Positions 8,607-17,107 are shown, counted from the stretch's first letter. The stretch is DNA of 26,424 nucleotides from an uncultured Flavobacteriales bacterium (GCA_937974275.1 CALJIF010000091.1:1-26424); one strand, 5' to 3'. Numbers and translations: made by a program. The notes: generated from the sequence alone by a model not told the origin.

Positions 8607-10796
8607 TTATTTCGTTAAAACAACACGCTTAATGGTTTTCTGACCACCTGCAATTACTTCTACGAAGTACGTTCCTTCAGCTTCGCCTGTTAAGTCGATA
8701 CTGAACATACCCCCCATAGTTTTGCCGTAATCATTGGATTGTATAGCGCGACCAACAGCATCATAAACGGTAACCATTACATCTTGTTCTGCTCCCAATG
8801 CAATGTTCAAATTGAACACTCCGTTAGTTGGGTTAGGGAACAAGTTGATATGATCGGTCATCATGATATTCTGAACGCCTGTGCTGGTCTGAATATTGAC
8901 ATCATCAATATACAGGTTGTCTTCATAGTCGCTCACGTTACGGAAACGAATCAACGCATTAGTAGAGGATTGATAAGCACCTAAGCTTACTGTTTCCAAA
9001 CGCCACTGTGAAGAGTTCGGTGTAAATCCGGCAGATTGACTGCTAACAGGAGGAGCTGTTTGCAACTGAGTTCCGGACTTCATATACACGTTTGTCCATG
9101 TAGCGCCACAATCTGTTGAGATTTGAACCTTTAATGTATCTGTATACTGGAACGGTTGAGTCCAATAGGTGTAGGCCACCTGGAATGTCATCACCGGATT
9201 GTTTACTGAACTTAAATTTAGGTTTGGCAACACCATGTCATCAGCCTGTCCGTTTCCACCTTGATACACCCAGTTGTCCATTTTAGCAGATGCACTTCCG
9301 CTTGAAGCAGCAGTAGTCGTGCGCGCCCAGGTCGTTAAGTTGTCTGGATTGTTGATTGTCCAACCTGCAGGAGGGAATGTTGTGGATTCAAATCCTTGAG
9401 TGAATGGTAAGTTTTGTCCGGTTGCAGTTACAGTGAACGTTCGCTGCGATTGATCGTTTGCGGTGTTCAGATCAGTTGAATTATTCGGATTTGAAGTGTA
9501 AGCTGTAAACGTATGCGTACCTGAAGTCGTGGTCATCGAATTCAATGTCACGTTTGCAGTAGCATTTGTCGCCAGATTTCCTGACCAGTTAAATGTTTGC
9601 GTAGTGTTGTTATCGATACGATAATTAATGACACAAGACGTTAAAGTCGTTGATCCGAAATTTTGCAACGTAACAATTGGAGTGAATGTACCTGAGCACA
9701 GCGCTGTAGATCCGGGATTAACGATAGCAGAAATTCCTGCGTCCAGACCAACGCTGGATACCGGTACGCAACCCTGAGAATTTTGCAATGCAGCGCGGGA
9801 GCCGGCCATACAAGCCTGTACACGGGCCTTTTGTCCGTTGGTGAACATGTACATACAAGCGTCATCGGTATAGTCCATGTAGTTTTGCCACATAATGCCC
9901 GGTGAACTTGAAGTGCAATTGTCTGTACGAACTTGTCCAACTGTAAAGCATCCACCTGAAGCACCTGCCTGATTCGGAGTATCGGAAACCTGATCCGATC
10001 CTGAACATGCAGAACCGTCATCACCCCAAATGTGATACAAGTTTAACCAGTGACCCACCTCGTGAGTTGCGGTACGACCTTTATTAAATGGTGCAGATGA
10101 ACCTGTAGTTCCGGTGTAACGATAGTTTAATACAACGCCATCTGTTGCTGCGGGACCGCCCGGAAACTGCGCATATCCCAGTAAGCTGGAACCTAAATCG
10201 CAGACCCAAATATTTAAATAGGAGTCGCGTGGCCAAGCATTGATACCACCTTGTGCTGTATACTTGACTGCATCATTCGTGCTGAATGTATTAACGGTGG
10301 TAGACGTACGAGTAATACCTGTTGTTGCTTGCCCTTGTGGGTCTCTAACAGCTAAACAAAAGTTAATTTCGCAATCTGCAGCAATGCTTTGCCAAACAGA
10401 TGGTACGTTAGACGCATCGGCGTTAGTTTTTCGAAAATCTTCGTTCAAAACTTGCAACTGGTCGAGTAGTCGTTGATTGCTAATGTTTTCGGTAGCGTTT
10501 TGATACACCACGTGGAAAACAACCGGAATAGTGTACACCACGCGTTGGCCCGGATTGTAGTTGTTGGCAATCCAATTTTGCACCCACGCTTCTTGTTGAA
10601 TCATTTGTTGCTGCAGGCTTGGATTCTGCTGCTTCAATAGTTCATGATGTTCCATAGTTCCGCAGGAACGTGTAGCGGGAGATTCGTTTGGTATTTGCTT
10701 TCCTTTATTAACTGAAGGTCCTTGCAGTGTTTGGGCCGAAACTGCGCCAAACATCAATACGGAAAACAAACACGCTGAAAACAGGTTCTTTTTCAT
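8607..10796 (-). CDS. Secreted multidomain M43 zinc metalloprotease with accessory beta domains and T9SS sorting domain
   Basis: A 729-residue protein. Signal peptide at 1-21 (ending V-S-A-Q); M43 catalytic domain about 87-345 with H245-E-V-G-H-W-L-N-L-Y-H255 and Met-turn Met307 in Y-M-D-Y-T-D-D. A CARDB-like beta domain spans about 350-458. A 'choice-of-anchor J'/MAM-like jelly-roll segment starts at F-T-Q-G-F-E and F-P-P-A-G-W (about 464-640). The T9SS type A sorting domain begins at I-N-L-F-P-N-P (about 650-729). The catalytic domain is paralogous to the 414-aa protein downstream, shifted by exactly 20 residues; the accessory domains are the difference. They may direct it to a surface or polymeric target (inference). 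Confidence 0.93.
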   Translation of the reverse strand: MKKNLFSACLFSVLMFGAVSAQTLQGPSVNKGKQIPNESPATRSCGTMEHHELLKQQNPSLQQQMIQQEAWVQNWIANNYNPGQRVVYTIPVVFHVVYQNATENISNQRLLDQLQVLNEDFRKTNADASNVPSVWQSIAADCEINFCLAVRDPQGQATTGITRTSTTVNTFSTNDAVKYTAQGGINAWPRDSYLNIWVCDLGSSLLGYAQFPGGPAATDGVVLNYRYTGTTGSSAPFNKGRTATHEVGHWLNLYHIWGDDGSACSGSDQVSDTPNQAGASGGCFTVGQVRTDNCTSSSPGIMWQNYMDYTDDACMYMFTNGQKARVQACMAGSRAALQNSQGCVPVSSVGLDAGISAIVNPGSTALCSGTFTPIVTLQNFGSTTLTSCVINYRIDNNTTQTFNWSGNLATNATANVTLNSMTTTSGTHTFTAYTSNPNNSTDLNTANDQSQRTFTVTATGQNLPFTQGFESTTFPPAGWTINNPDNLTTWARTTTAASSGSASAKMDNWVYQGGNGQADDMVLPNLNLSSVNNPVMTFQVAYTYWTQPFQYTDTLKVQISTDCGATWTNVYMKSGTQLQTAPPVSSQSAGFTPNSSQWRLETVSLGAYQSSTNALIRFRNVSDYEDNLYIDDVNIQTSTGVQNIMMTDHINLFPNPTNGVFNLNIALGAEQDVMVTVYDAVGRAIQSNDYGKTMGGMFSIDLTGEAEGTYFVEVIAGGQKTIKRVVLTK

Positions 10797-10903
10797 TGCT
10801 TAATTGTTGTTGTTTGTTTGATTAGGTGTGACTAAAAGCGAACAACAAGATAGTTAGTTCATTTAAAATATGCAAAATGAAATCTAAATATTTGGTATTC
10901 ATG

Positions 10904-10911
10904 TACTTTTG
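10904..10911 (+). promoter_or_regulatory. -7 promoter element of the orphan response regulator
   Basis: TACTTTTG, an exact match to TAnnTTTG, ends 6 bases before the ATG at 10917. A start site 5-7 bases downstream would coincide with the start codon. No clear -33 TTG at standard spacing. Confidence 0.5.
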
Positions 10912-10916
10912 TAGGG

Positions 10917-11606
10917 ATGAAAAAGTCGATTCTGCTGGTAGAAGATGAGGAAAATCTGCTGAAAACTATTCGGATGAATCTGGAGTTGGAAGGCTTCGAG
11001 GTGATTTCGGCTATTGATGGATTAAGTGCGGTAGAGATCTGGCAACCGTACAAGTTTGATTTGATTATTCTAGATGTGATGCTTCCGGGAATTGATGGCT
11101 TTGCCGTGTGTGAAGCTATTCGCAAAAAAGATAGGGAGTTGCCTATTTTATTTTTAACGGCAAAGTCGCAAGGTGAAGATAAAATTCGTGGTTTGAAATT
11201 GGGTGCAGATGATTACCTGACCAAGCCATTTCATTTGGAAGAATTTTTATTGCGCGTTCATAATCTTGTGAAACGTTCGAAGCGACAAGACTCGCACCTG
11301 GATGCACCGCGTTATCAATTTGGGGACAACACTATTGATTTTGCAACTTTTGAAGCTTCCGGAAAAGGAAAATCCTGGCAATTGTCCAAGCGTGAAATTG
11401 ATTTTCTGAAACTGTTAATTGAGCGTGAAGGTCAGGTAGTTTCGCGTGATGTCATCCTGGAAGAGTTATGGAAAGATGATGAACAGCCAACAGCGCGGGC
11501 AATAGATAACTACATTTTAAACTTCAGGAAGTACTTCGAAGATAACGCGCGTGAACCAAGACACTTTTTTTCGATTCGTGGTGTTGGATACAAATTCGTG
11601 AAGTGA
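10917..11606 (+). CDS. OmpR/PhoB-family response regulator, no kinase alongside
   Basis: A 229-residue two-domain regulator. Receiver domain about 3-118: acidic pocket E9-D10, phosphoacceptor Asp53 in I-I-L-D-V-M-L-P-G, Thr81 in F-L-T-A-K and Lys103 in L-T-K-P-F. Winged-helix DNA-binding domain about 130-229, with L-S-K-R-E-I-D-F-L-K-L-L and the ending R-G-V-G-Y-K-F-V. It resembles RprY/PhoB-type regulators. It is transcribed away from the 729-aa protease and converges with the one-span membrane protein gene, whose stop lies 2 bases beyond its own. No histidine kinase is adjacent; the only one in the window (20787-22151) already has its own partner. Target genes are unknown. Confidence 0.93.
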   Translation: MKKSILLVEDEENLLKTIRMNLELEGFEVISAIDGLSAVEIWQPYKFDLIILDVMLPGIDGFAVCEAIRKKDRELPILFLTAKSQGEDKIRGLKLGADDYLTKPFHLEEFLLRVHNLVKRSKRQDSHLDAPRYQFGDNTIDFATFEASGKGKSWQLSKREIDFLKLLIEREGQVVSRDVILEELWKDDEQPTARAIDNYILNFRKYFEDNAREPRHFFSIRGVGYKFVK

Positions 11607-11608
11607 TT

Positions 11609-11884
11609 TTATTTTAGTGATGGTATTGTGTCGGTGTGGGCTGAATCGTTTTTAGGAAGTTCCTTAGAGTTTTTTCGTTCCTGCTCAGCTTCTACCACCA
11701 ACCAAACTATTACAATCAGCAACACCAACCCCAAAAACACATTGCGGTATTTATACAACGGCGTTTGATACATCGGACGCGTCATGCGATGATAATTTCC
11801 AATCACCTTTTGAAAATCCTTTTGCTTTTCAATTTTGGCGTCGTCCGGCAGTTTCGGGTCTATATCGAATTTGTAATTGCTCAT
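11609..11884 (-). CDS. Small one-span membrane protein encoded behind an ECF sigma factor
   Basis: A 91-residue protein of unrecognised family. The N-terminal half is charged and likely cytoplasmic (about 1-48). One transmembrane helix follows (about 49-66: F-L-G-L-V-L-L-I-V-I-V-W-L-V-V), then a short hydrophilic tail. Its ATG is 3 bases after the sigma-factor stop codon, so the two are almost certainly co-translated from one mRNA. That position, with a cytoplasmic N-terminus and a single helix, is where membrane anti-sigma factors are usually found. It has no visible zinc-binding anti-sigma (HX3CX2C) motif, so an anti-sigma role is a guess from context only. Confidence 0.75.
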   Translation of the reverse strand: MSNYKFDIDPKLPDDAKIEKQKDFQKVIGNYHRMTRPMYQTPLYKYRNVFLGLVLLIVIVWLVVEAEQERKNSKELPKNDSAHTDTIPSLK

Positions 11885-11887
11885 GAT

Positions 11888-12457
11888 TTAACGTAGTGAT
11901 GTTTTCATCAACTCGGTTTTTAGTTTATCCAATATGCGGTAGGTTTTCACTTTGGCATTGTTTTCTGTCATGCCAACAATTGCAGCAATTTCTGCGAATG
12001 CTCTTTTTTCAAAAAAGCGCAATTCAATCATCATCATTTCTTCCGGCTTCAAAATGGACAGCGCCTTCAATAATTCCTGACGCCGCTCTTCATCATCTTG
12101 TGCACCACTTTCCGTAATCATGGCTGATAAATCGGTTTGTTCCAAGCTGACATGACGTTGTTTCTCGCCTTGTCGATAGAACATATTGACTTCATTTAAT
12201 GCAATACGAAAAAGCCACGCGGAAAATGGAACTCCTTTGAATTCGTATTTCGGCAAAGCGAGCAAGGCTTTCAGAAAAGTTGCAGATACAATATCTCCTG
12301 CAACGTCCTCGTCTCCACAACGACGGAAAACAAAAACATACACCGGTTTATAATAGTGATCATACAACACGGCAAAGCGAGCAGGATCTTTTTTCGCTTC
12401 CTGTATCAATTTCAACTCCTCGCGGAGTTGTTCTCCGGTTTTATGGTAAGAATTCAA
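11888..12457 (-). CDS. ECF-type RNA polymerase sigma factor (sigma-70 family), TTG start
   Basis: A 189-residue sigma factor. Region 2 (about 25-97) contains L-Y-D-H-Y-Y, D-E-D-V-A-G-D-I-V-S-A-T-F-L-K-A and F-S-A-W-L-F-R-I-A-L-N. Region 4 (about 125-183) contains L-K-P-E-E-M-M-M-I-E-L-R-F-F-E, then the helix-turn-helix F-A-E-I-A-A-I-V-G-M-T-E-N-N-A-K-V-K-T-Y-R. No regions 1 or 3, as expected for ECF factors. The frame has no ATG before region 2, and an in-frame TAG lies just upstream of the TTG at 12457. Translation therefore starts at that TTG or another non-ATG codon, which implies weak expression or a special start. A small membrane protein follows 3 bases downstream. Confidence 0.92.
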   Translation of the reverse strand: MNSYHKTGEQLREELKLIQEAKKDPARFAVLYDHYYKPVYVFVFRRCGDEDVAGDIVSATFLKALLALPKYEFKGVPFSAWLFRIALNEVNMFYRQGEKQRHVSLEQTDLSAMITESGAQDDEERRQELLKALSILKPEEMMMIELRFFEKRAFAEIAAIVGMTENNAKVKTYRILDKLKTELMKTSLR

Positions 12458-12516
12458 CGATCGGTTTTTCTATCCTAATGATCATATTCCGTAAAAGATA
12501 CAACGGATGGGAAAAA

Positions 12517-13002
12517 TTATTTATTCAGTATCAGTGTGTCGCCGGCACGCTCGAACGATAGCATTTCCGTTTTAGGATAACCTTTCTCCATACCTTCCAA
12601 CTTCACCGACATAGTATTGCGTGTTTCTCGTTTGTAGGCTATACGTTGCGGAAAGTCGTGATCGCGGTTTTCGAATACCAGATGTGCGGTATCGCCTTCT
12701 ACTAATTTGAACAATACAGGTTCCGGATTTCCCGGCACCGTGGCGAAGTAGTACAATTCACCTTCTACTGGTTGAATCTTCAATACTTCTTTAAAAATCG
12801 TATCTCCTTCATCACTTAATGCTGCACCTTTTCCGGACAAGGTTTTTGCATCGCTCCGTTTCCAGGTTTCAACAAAGCGAAAATTGTTGAGGTCAACTCC
12901 TTCCCATTTTCCTACCAGCCAATTCATTTCTTTGATATCATTTGGCTTGTCGCTGCACGCAATTAGCAACAGGGATAGCAACAAAGTAGTGGCAATTCTC
13001 AT
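12517..13002 (-). CDS. DUF6265-like lipoprotein
   Basis: A 161-residue protein with a lipoprotein signal: hydrophobic core L-L-L-S-L-L-L-I-A-C, lipobox L13-I-A-C16, then S-D. The body starts M-N-W-L-V-G-K-W-E-G and continues with W-K-R-S-D, L-S-G-K-G-A, D-T-I-F-K-E-V-L, Y-F-A-T-V-P-G-N-P-E-P and F-E-N-R-D-H-D-F-P-Q-R-I. I recognise this as the DUF6265 lipocalin-like pattern; its function is not known to me. I chose the ATG at 13002 because it gives the signal peptide and sits 2 bases after the stop of the upstream membrane-protein gene. A longer reading from 13137 would just be another frame of that gene. Last gene of the tight cluster. Confidence 0.82.
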   Translation of the reverse strand: MRIATTLLLSLLLIACSDKPNDIKEMNWLVGKWEGVDLNNFRFVETWKRSDAKTLSGKGAALSDEGDTIFKEVLKIQPVEGELYYFATVPGNPEPVLFKLVEGDTAHLVFENRDHDFPQRIAYKRETRNTMSVKLEGMEKGYPKTEMLSFERAGDTLILNK

Positions 13003-13004
13003 GA

Positions 13005-14423
13005 TTAACGAATATAAAAAGGTTGCGCTAAGGAATCGGTACATTGTTGTCCGTACATTTGATCGTTGTACAGATTTTGTTCGGGCAAATAAAATACCTG
13101 TGCACCCGCGCGTCTTGCCGAATCCATAACATGACATTCAATATAAAATCGATGACGCACCAACTTATTGTATTTGCGTTTGAAGTTTTCCGTAATCAAC
13201 TCATTGTACCACCAACCTCCGATGATCACTGTAGGACGCGTAATCGTATCAGTGGCTTTCAGCACTTCATCGCAGTACTTCATCTTATTGATGCGCTTGG
13301 AACGTTCCGAAAATATCGGGCCTGAGATCGGATCGATAAATATTTCCTGACCCGAAATTTTGAATGTTGCTGCAAGTGCAGAATGCTCAGCCCCGCGCAA
13401 AGGATCAGTCAGGTTCATGCTCATCAGGAATGGTGCACCGGCGAATAAGAGCGCAAACCATTTCGCCTCGCGCTTCTGCAACACCAAAGCGCACAAGATG
13501 ATTACAAATGGAACTAACGGCAACATATATGCCGACTTCTGCGGAAGCCTGAGGTAAGCTAATATGTGAATTCCGATAACGACCAGGCAAACAGTTACCA
13601 GTCGTTTCGGTGTAATGAAATTCGTCCCATTCCATTCAAACGATTTACGACGACGTACGTAACAATACAGTGTATATGCAATAGCAGTACATCCCAACAA
13701 GCCGAATACACCGATGCTAGCTTTGTAAAGTATTTTGGTAAATGGCGGGTAGGGGAATTGGTCGCTGTAATCGAAGAATCCGGCTCCATACACCAGATAT
13801 ACCGGAATGTACCATGCAATTCCGATTAGTCCTGCAGGAACGGCAATGTGTAGGAAATGCTTGATGGATGTTTTAGTGTCCAAGTTGTTCCACACGAATA
13901 ATAACCACGGTAATAAAAAAGCACCTGTTGTAACGCGTAACCCTATCGTCATCCCAAGTAAAATTCCACTGACGATAAAATGTCCACGCAATAAATAATA
14001 CAAGGAAGCCAACAGAAATCCTAATACCCATGCGTAATCAATAGTGTACGTGCCTGCAATGTAAAATACGGGCGTGCATGCAAAGGCCAGTGTCCACATA
14101 CCTGGCGACGCTAAACCTAATTGATGTACAACTTTGAAAAAGTAGAACACCGCAATCATGCTGAAAAGCACGGATAACGAATTATACATCCATGCCGGTT
14201 GATCGTAAATCAACGCGTAAGTCCATTCCTGAACGGGATGGCCGGGTAAACGAGAGGCTACAAAATGCCCTATTTGTTGTATTTCGTAAGAATTAACTAC
14301 AAGTCCCCACGAATCTTCTTCTACACCGTATCCATCAAATATGAAAGGAATACGTGAAATGCCGGTTAAAGAAACCAACAACAGCAGTTGATTACGCAAA
14401 GACAAATTCAATTGACTAAACAT
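13005..14423 (-). CDS. Polytopic membrane protein, GT-C glycosyltransferase-like
   Basis: A 472-residue protein with roughly ten hydrophobic segments in the first 340 residues (for example 11-24, 85-100, 107-150, 155-178, 192-210, 240-258, 283-300, 306-321, 330-343) and a soluble C-terminal part of about 120 residues. The first extracytoplasmic loop holds G-Y-G-V-E-E-D-S-W (31-39). An acidic motif at this place is typical of GT-C-fold polyprenyl-phosphate sugar transferases (PMT/ArnT type). The soluble tail contains I-I-G-G-W-W-Y-N-E. Sugar donor and acceptor are unknown and the call is fold-level. Its ATG overlaps the end of rlmB by 8 bases, which suggests translational coupling. Confidence 0.7.
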   Translation of the reverse strand: MFSQLNLSLRNQLLLLVSLTGISRIPFIFDGYGVEEDSWGLVVNSYEIQQIGHFVASRLPGHPVQEWTYALIYDQPAWMYNSLSVLFSMIAVFYFFKVVHQLGLASPGMWTLAFACTPVFYIAGTYTIDYAWVLGFLLASLYYLLRGHFIVSGILLGMTIGLRVTTGAFLLPWLLFVWNNLDTKTSIKHFLHIAVPAGLIGIAWYIPVYLVYGAGFFDYSDQFPYPPFTKILYKASIGVFGLLGCTAIAYTLYCYVRRRKSFEWNGTNFITPKRLVTVCLVVIGIHILAYLRLPQKSAYMLPLVPFVIILCALVLQKREAKWFALLFAGAPFLMSMNLTDPLRGAEHSALAATFKISGQEIFIDPISGPIFSERSKRINKMKYCDEVLKATDTITRPTVIIGGWWYNELITENFKRKYNKLVRHRFYIECHVMDSARRAGAQVFYLPEQNLYNDQMYGQQCTDSLAQPFYIR

Positions 14424-15216
14424 GTCGTTGTCGATTGATTTCGAATAAAATTATTCCGGTCGCCACAGAAACATTTAACGAACCTACGGTGCCTTGCATC
14501 GGAATTTGAACTTTTACGTCACAACGTTTTAGGTATTCGTGCGAGATACCGTCTTCTTCCGAACCCATGATTACAGCAAGTGGTCCGCTTAAATTAGTTT
14601 CGTAATACACTTCACTGCCTTTTTCCGTGCAACCTGCGATGCGCAATCCCGAAGATTTGAGATATTCAATGGTATCTTTTAGGTTGTGTTCTTTACAAAT
14701 AATCATGGAGTGTAAAGCACCGGCGGAAGTTTTAACCGCATCTTCATTAACTGCTGCGGCCCCGCGACTAGGAATAACAATTGCATGAACGCCGGCACAA
14801 GAGGCACTTCGGGCTATCGCGCCAAAGTTTCTTACATCTGTTATCTGATCGAGAATTAGAATCAGTGGTGTTTCTCCTTTTTCAAATATTGCAGGTAATA
14901 CTTCTTCAATTCTGCTAAATGTAACAGGCGACAGGAATGCAGCAACACCTTGATGATTTTTACCCGGTGCTAGTCGTTCAATTTTGGATAGGGGCACCAT
15001 TTGATAAAAACAACCGTGTTCTTTAGTCAGGCGACGAATCTCGGAAAAGTGTTCTCCTTTCAATCCCTCCTGAATAAACAATTTATCGATTGTTCTTCCT
15101 GAGGTAATGGCTTCCGTTACGGCATGAAAGCCATAAATCAGGTCGTGGTTCGGTTGCGGTTTTGAATCGTAATGTCTTCTCACTATCGGGCGGTATATAC
15201 TTGTCCTTGTCGCCAC
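14416..15216 (-). CDS. rlmB: 23S rRNA 2'-O-methyltransferase, RlmB/TrmH (SpoU) family
   Basis: A 266-residue SPOUT methyltransferase. An N-terminal substrate-binding domain (about 25-98: L-I-Y-G-F-H-A-V ... H-Q-G-V-A-A) precedes the trefoil-knot domain. Motif 1 is L-D-Q-I-T-D-V-R-N-F-G-A-I-A-R (Arg129-Asn130), motif 2 V-I-M-G-S-E-E-D-G-I-S, motif 3 I-P-M-Q-G-T-V-G-S-L-N-V-S-V-A. RlmB methylates G2251 of 23S rRNA in E. coli; a tRNA TrmH-type target cannot be excluded. The ATG at 15216 overlaps the GWxTD gene by 34 bases. A GTG at 15183 would sit directly on that gene's stop (TAGTG) and give 255 residues starting R-R-H-Y-D-S-K-P, which is also a plausible family start. The stop overlaps the next gene by 8 bases. 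Confidence 0.92.
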   Translation of the reverse strand: MATRTSIYRPIVRRHYDSKPQPNHDLIYGFHAVTEAITSGRTIDKLFIQEGLKGEHFSEIRRLTKEHGCFYQMVPLSKIERLAPGKNHQGVAAFLSPVTFSRIEEVLPAIFEKGETPLILILDQITDVRNFGAIARSASCAGVHAIVIPSRGAAAVNEDAVKTSAGALHSMIICKEHNLKDTIEYLKSSGLRIAGCTEKGSEVYYETNLSGPLAVIMGSEEDGISHEYLKRCDVKVQIPMQGTVGSLNVSVATGIILFEINRQRHV

Positions 15217-16463
15217 ATGTCAACAGCTTGTATCCAGGCGACTTTATAATTCATGCTGCGGTCTAATACAAATTCAGCATCAGTGATGCCGTCACTATTT
15301 CTTCGGAAAATGAACGATAAGGAATTACCGGCGCCTTCTGTTCCATAAAACCAGGTTTCACTATCCGCATTGCGATATACACTCGAAGGTGGACCGAATA
15401 TCAAATAAATCATACCACGATCTGTTTTCCAGCCTTCTTTGTGAGAACTAAACAAACGATTCGCCGCTTCAACGCGAAAATAAAAATGTCTGATAAGTTC
15501 ACGTGCCCGCATTTCGCTGCCACCTTTTCCTAACCAAAAATCATCCACTGCTTTTTTCTTATTGGATGCGGTTAACATTTCCTGATATTCTTGTTTGGTA
15601 GTTAAGTATCGCAACGGATAAATCAATTGATTCACTTCTGTAACCTTCGGATAGTCGGGATGAAAACGGCACAATGTAGTTCCGTTACGCGAATCCTTTG
15701 AAGTGCTGATGATGTAGTAACCGGGACGATCGAGTGAAATGGCTTCAGCTTGCGAAGGATGCAATGCCCAGACACTATCCGGAGCCGGGAATGGCAACGG
15801 TCCTAAGGCTGCATAAGGCGGAGGCGCAGGACCAAATTCATTTTTGTAATAATGAAAATACAAGGCTTGCACTTTCGGCTGGCGATGACGCACGGCAATT
15901 AATTCTCCGGAGTCCAGATAATTTCTGAAGAATGGTGTTTCAGAACCTGCAGGCGTAATCAGAAAATTATTTTTTGCATCAACTGAAGAATTGTCGAGAT
16001 ATAAAATATTATGACTGATGGTCATTTTATTCAGATCTCTGAATGTCAATTCGAGGAAATATTTACCCGGAGTAGTTAAATCGAAATCAATGGCGCCTGC
16101 CAGAATTTTGTTCACTCCGGGATCGTTGACATCGCTCATTACCACATGTCCGCTATCGGCTACAAATTTTTTAGCATTGAGCGGATGGACCACGTAGTTG
16201 AGGAGAATACGCGCGAAGTAATTATTTTCCTGTTCGTTTCGTGCGTACAACAAATCATTGGACTGCACACTGAAATACAAGCGGGAAACGCTGTCGCTCA
16301 CATTATAAACCACATAAGAAGGTTGCAAAGGTTTCTTATCCGGTGCGTAATACGGCGCGAAATTTTGACGGGTAATGGTTGGTGTTTGTCGCCGACATTG
16401 CAATGCCACAACGGACACCACTACCTGCAGGATAATAGAGTACTTGTTCACCAACATTCGCAT
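15183..16463 (-). CDS. GWxTD domain-containing envelope protein
   Basis: A 426-residue protein. A hydrophobic N-terminus (about 9-21) is followed by a cysteine at 23, but the lipobox (A-L-Q-C) is not canonical. It could be a lipoprotein, a secreted protein or membrane-anchored. The C-terminal quarter (about 305-410) carries the GWxTD signature: D-D-F-W, R-H-F-Y-F-R-V-E-A-A-N-R-L-F, G344-W-K-T-D348-R-G-M-I-Y-L-I-F-G-P-P, then E-T-W-F-Y-G. This family is widespread in Bacteroidota and its biochemical role is not established. The middle region (about 45-290) looks like beta-rich domains. Upstream, TAACTTTA (16475-16468) ends 5 bases before the ATG, a one-mismatch -7 element. Confidence 0.85.
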   Translation of the reverse strand: MRMLVNKYSIILQVVVSVVALQCRRQTPTITRQNFAPYYAPDKKPLQPSYVVYNVSDSVSRLYFSVQSNDLLYARNEQENNYFARILLNYVVHPLNAKKFVADSGHVVMSDVNDPGVNKILAGAIDFDLTTPGKYFLELTFRDLNKMTISHNILYLDNSSVDAKNNFLITPAGSETPFFRNYLDSGELIAVRHRQPKVQALYFHYYKNEFGPAPPPYAALGPLPFPAPDSVWALHPSQAEAISLDRPGYYIISTSKDSRNGTTLCRFHPDYPKVTEVNQLIYPLRYLTTKQEYQEMLTASNKKKAVDDFWLGKGGSEMRARELIRHFYFRVEAANRLFSSHKEGWKTDRGMIYLIFGPPSSVYRNADSETWFYGTEGAGNSLSFIFRRNSDGITDAEFVLDRSMNYKVAWIQAVDMWRQGQVYTAR

Positions 16464-16501
16464 GCGGTAAAGTTAATCAGAATAGTGCGCTTAGCATAGG
16501 T

Positions 16502-17107
16502 CTATATCCAGATCGGAAGTGCAGCTAATTCCTGTTGGATTTGATGCGTTTTATCTTTTGCATACCAGGTGTGCAACTCCAGTTCAAATTGATCGCGGGT
16601 CATGTCCGGAGTACTCTTCCATTTTTTTAGAATATTCTGCGCGCCTTGCGGCCGTGCGCCCCACACAGCCAATGTTTCCCCATTAGCAGGATTAATGACT
16701 ATCAGTTTGGGCACAGAACGAATTCCGTTTACCGAGTAGCGATCCAACCATTCCGGATTATCATCGGAGTTGATAATTTGCAAATTGATTTTGCCGTTAC
16801 TTATTGCAGCAATTTTGCCGAATACAGGAACAATTTGCGCACAATCGCCGCACCAACCTTGTGACAATACAACCCATAACGTAGTTTGCTGTTGCTTCTC
16901 GATTGCAGCTGTTACTTCGTCCTGAAGTACTATAGTCTTGTCCCAACGATCCATACGTTTGATGTTGAGGTTAGTGTAGTTTAGCAATGATTCACTTTGC
17001 TGATGACCGGTTACTTTTCCTTCGGCTGCCAGTTCAGTAACATGTTGGCGGTATTGCGTATATGAAAGTGGTTGAATGAGCGGAGGATGCTGTGTGATAG
17101 TAGTCAT
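16502..17107 (-). CDS. Thioredoxin-family protein with WCGDC active site
   Basis: A 201-residue protein. Residues about 60-150 form a thioredoxin-like fold with W85-C86-G-D-C89 as the active-site CXXC and a cis-proline in S-V-P133-K-L. The G-D dipeptide instead of the usual G-P will shift redox potential; it matches the 'thioredoxin family protein' group common in Bacteroidota. No signal peptide is visible, so it is probably cytoplasmic. I place the start at the ATG at 17107 (M-T-T-I-T-Q-H). A longer reading to 17164 would add 19 atypical residues that occupy the promoter region: GAACTTTG, a one-mismatch -7 element, lies 22 bases upstream of this ATG. Confidence 0.87.
   Translation of the reverse strand: MTTITQHPPLIQPLSYTQYRQHVTELAAEGKVTGHQQSESLLNYTNLNIKRMDRWDKTIVLQDEVTAAIEKQQQTTLWVVLSQGWCGDCAQIVPVFGKIAAISNGKINLQIINSDDNPEWLDRYSVNGIRSVPKLIVINPANGETLAVWGARPQGAQNILKKWKSTPDMTRDQFELELHTWYAKDKTHQIQQELAALPIWI

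Noticed and set aside
12482..12501. Possible terminator hairpin between the lipoprotein and sigma-factor genes
   Set aside because: Only a 5-bp stem with a 10-base loop and no following T-run; too weak to list.
13003..13137. N-terminal extension of the DUF6265-like lipoprotein gene to 13137
   Set aside because: The extra 45 residues lie inside the upstream membrane-protein gene in another frame and would hide a clear lipoprotein signal peptide that starts at 13002.
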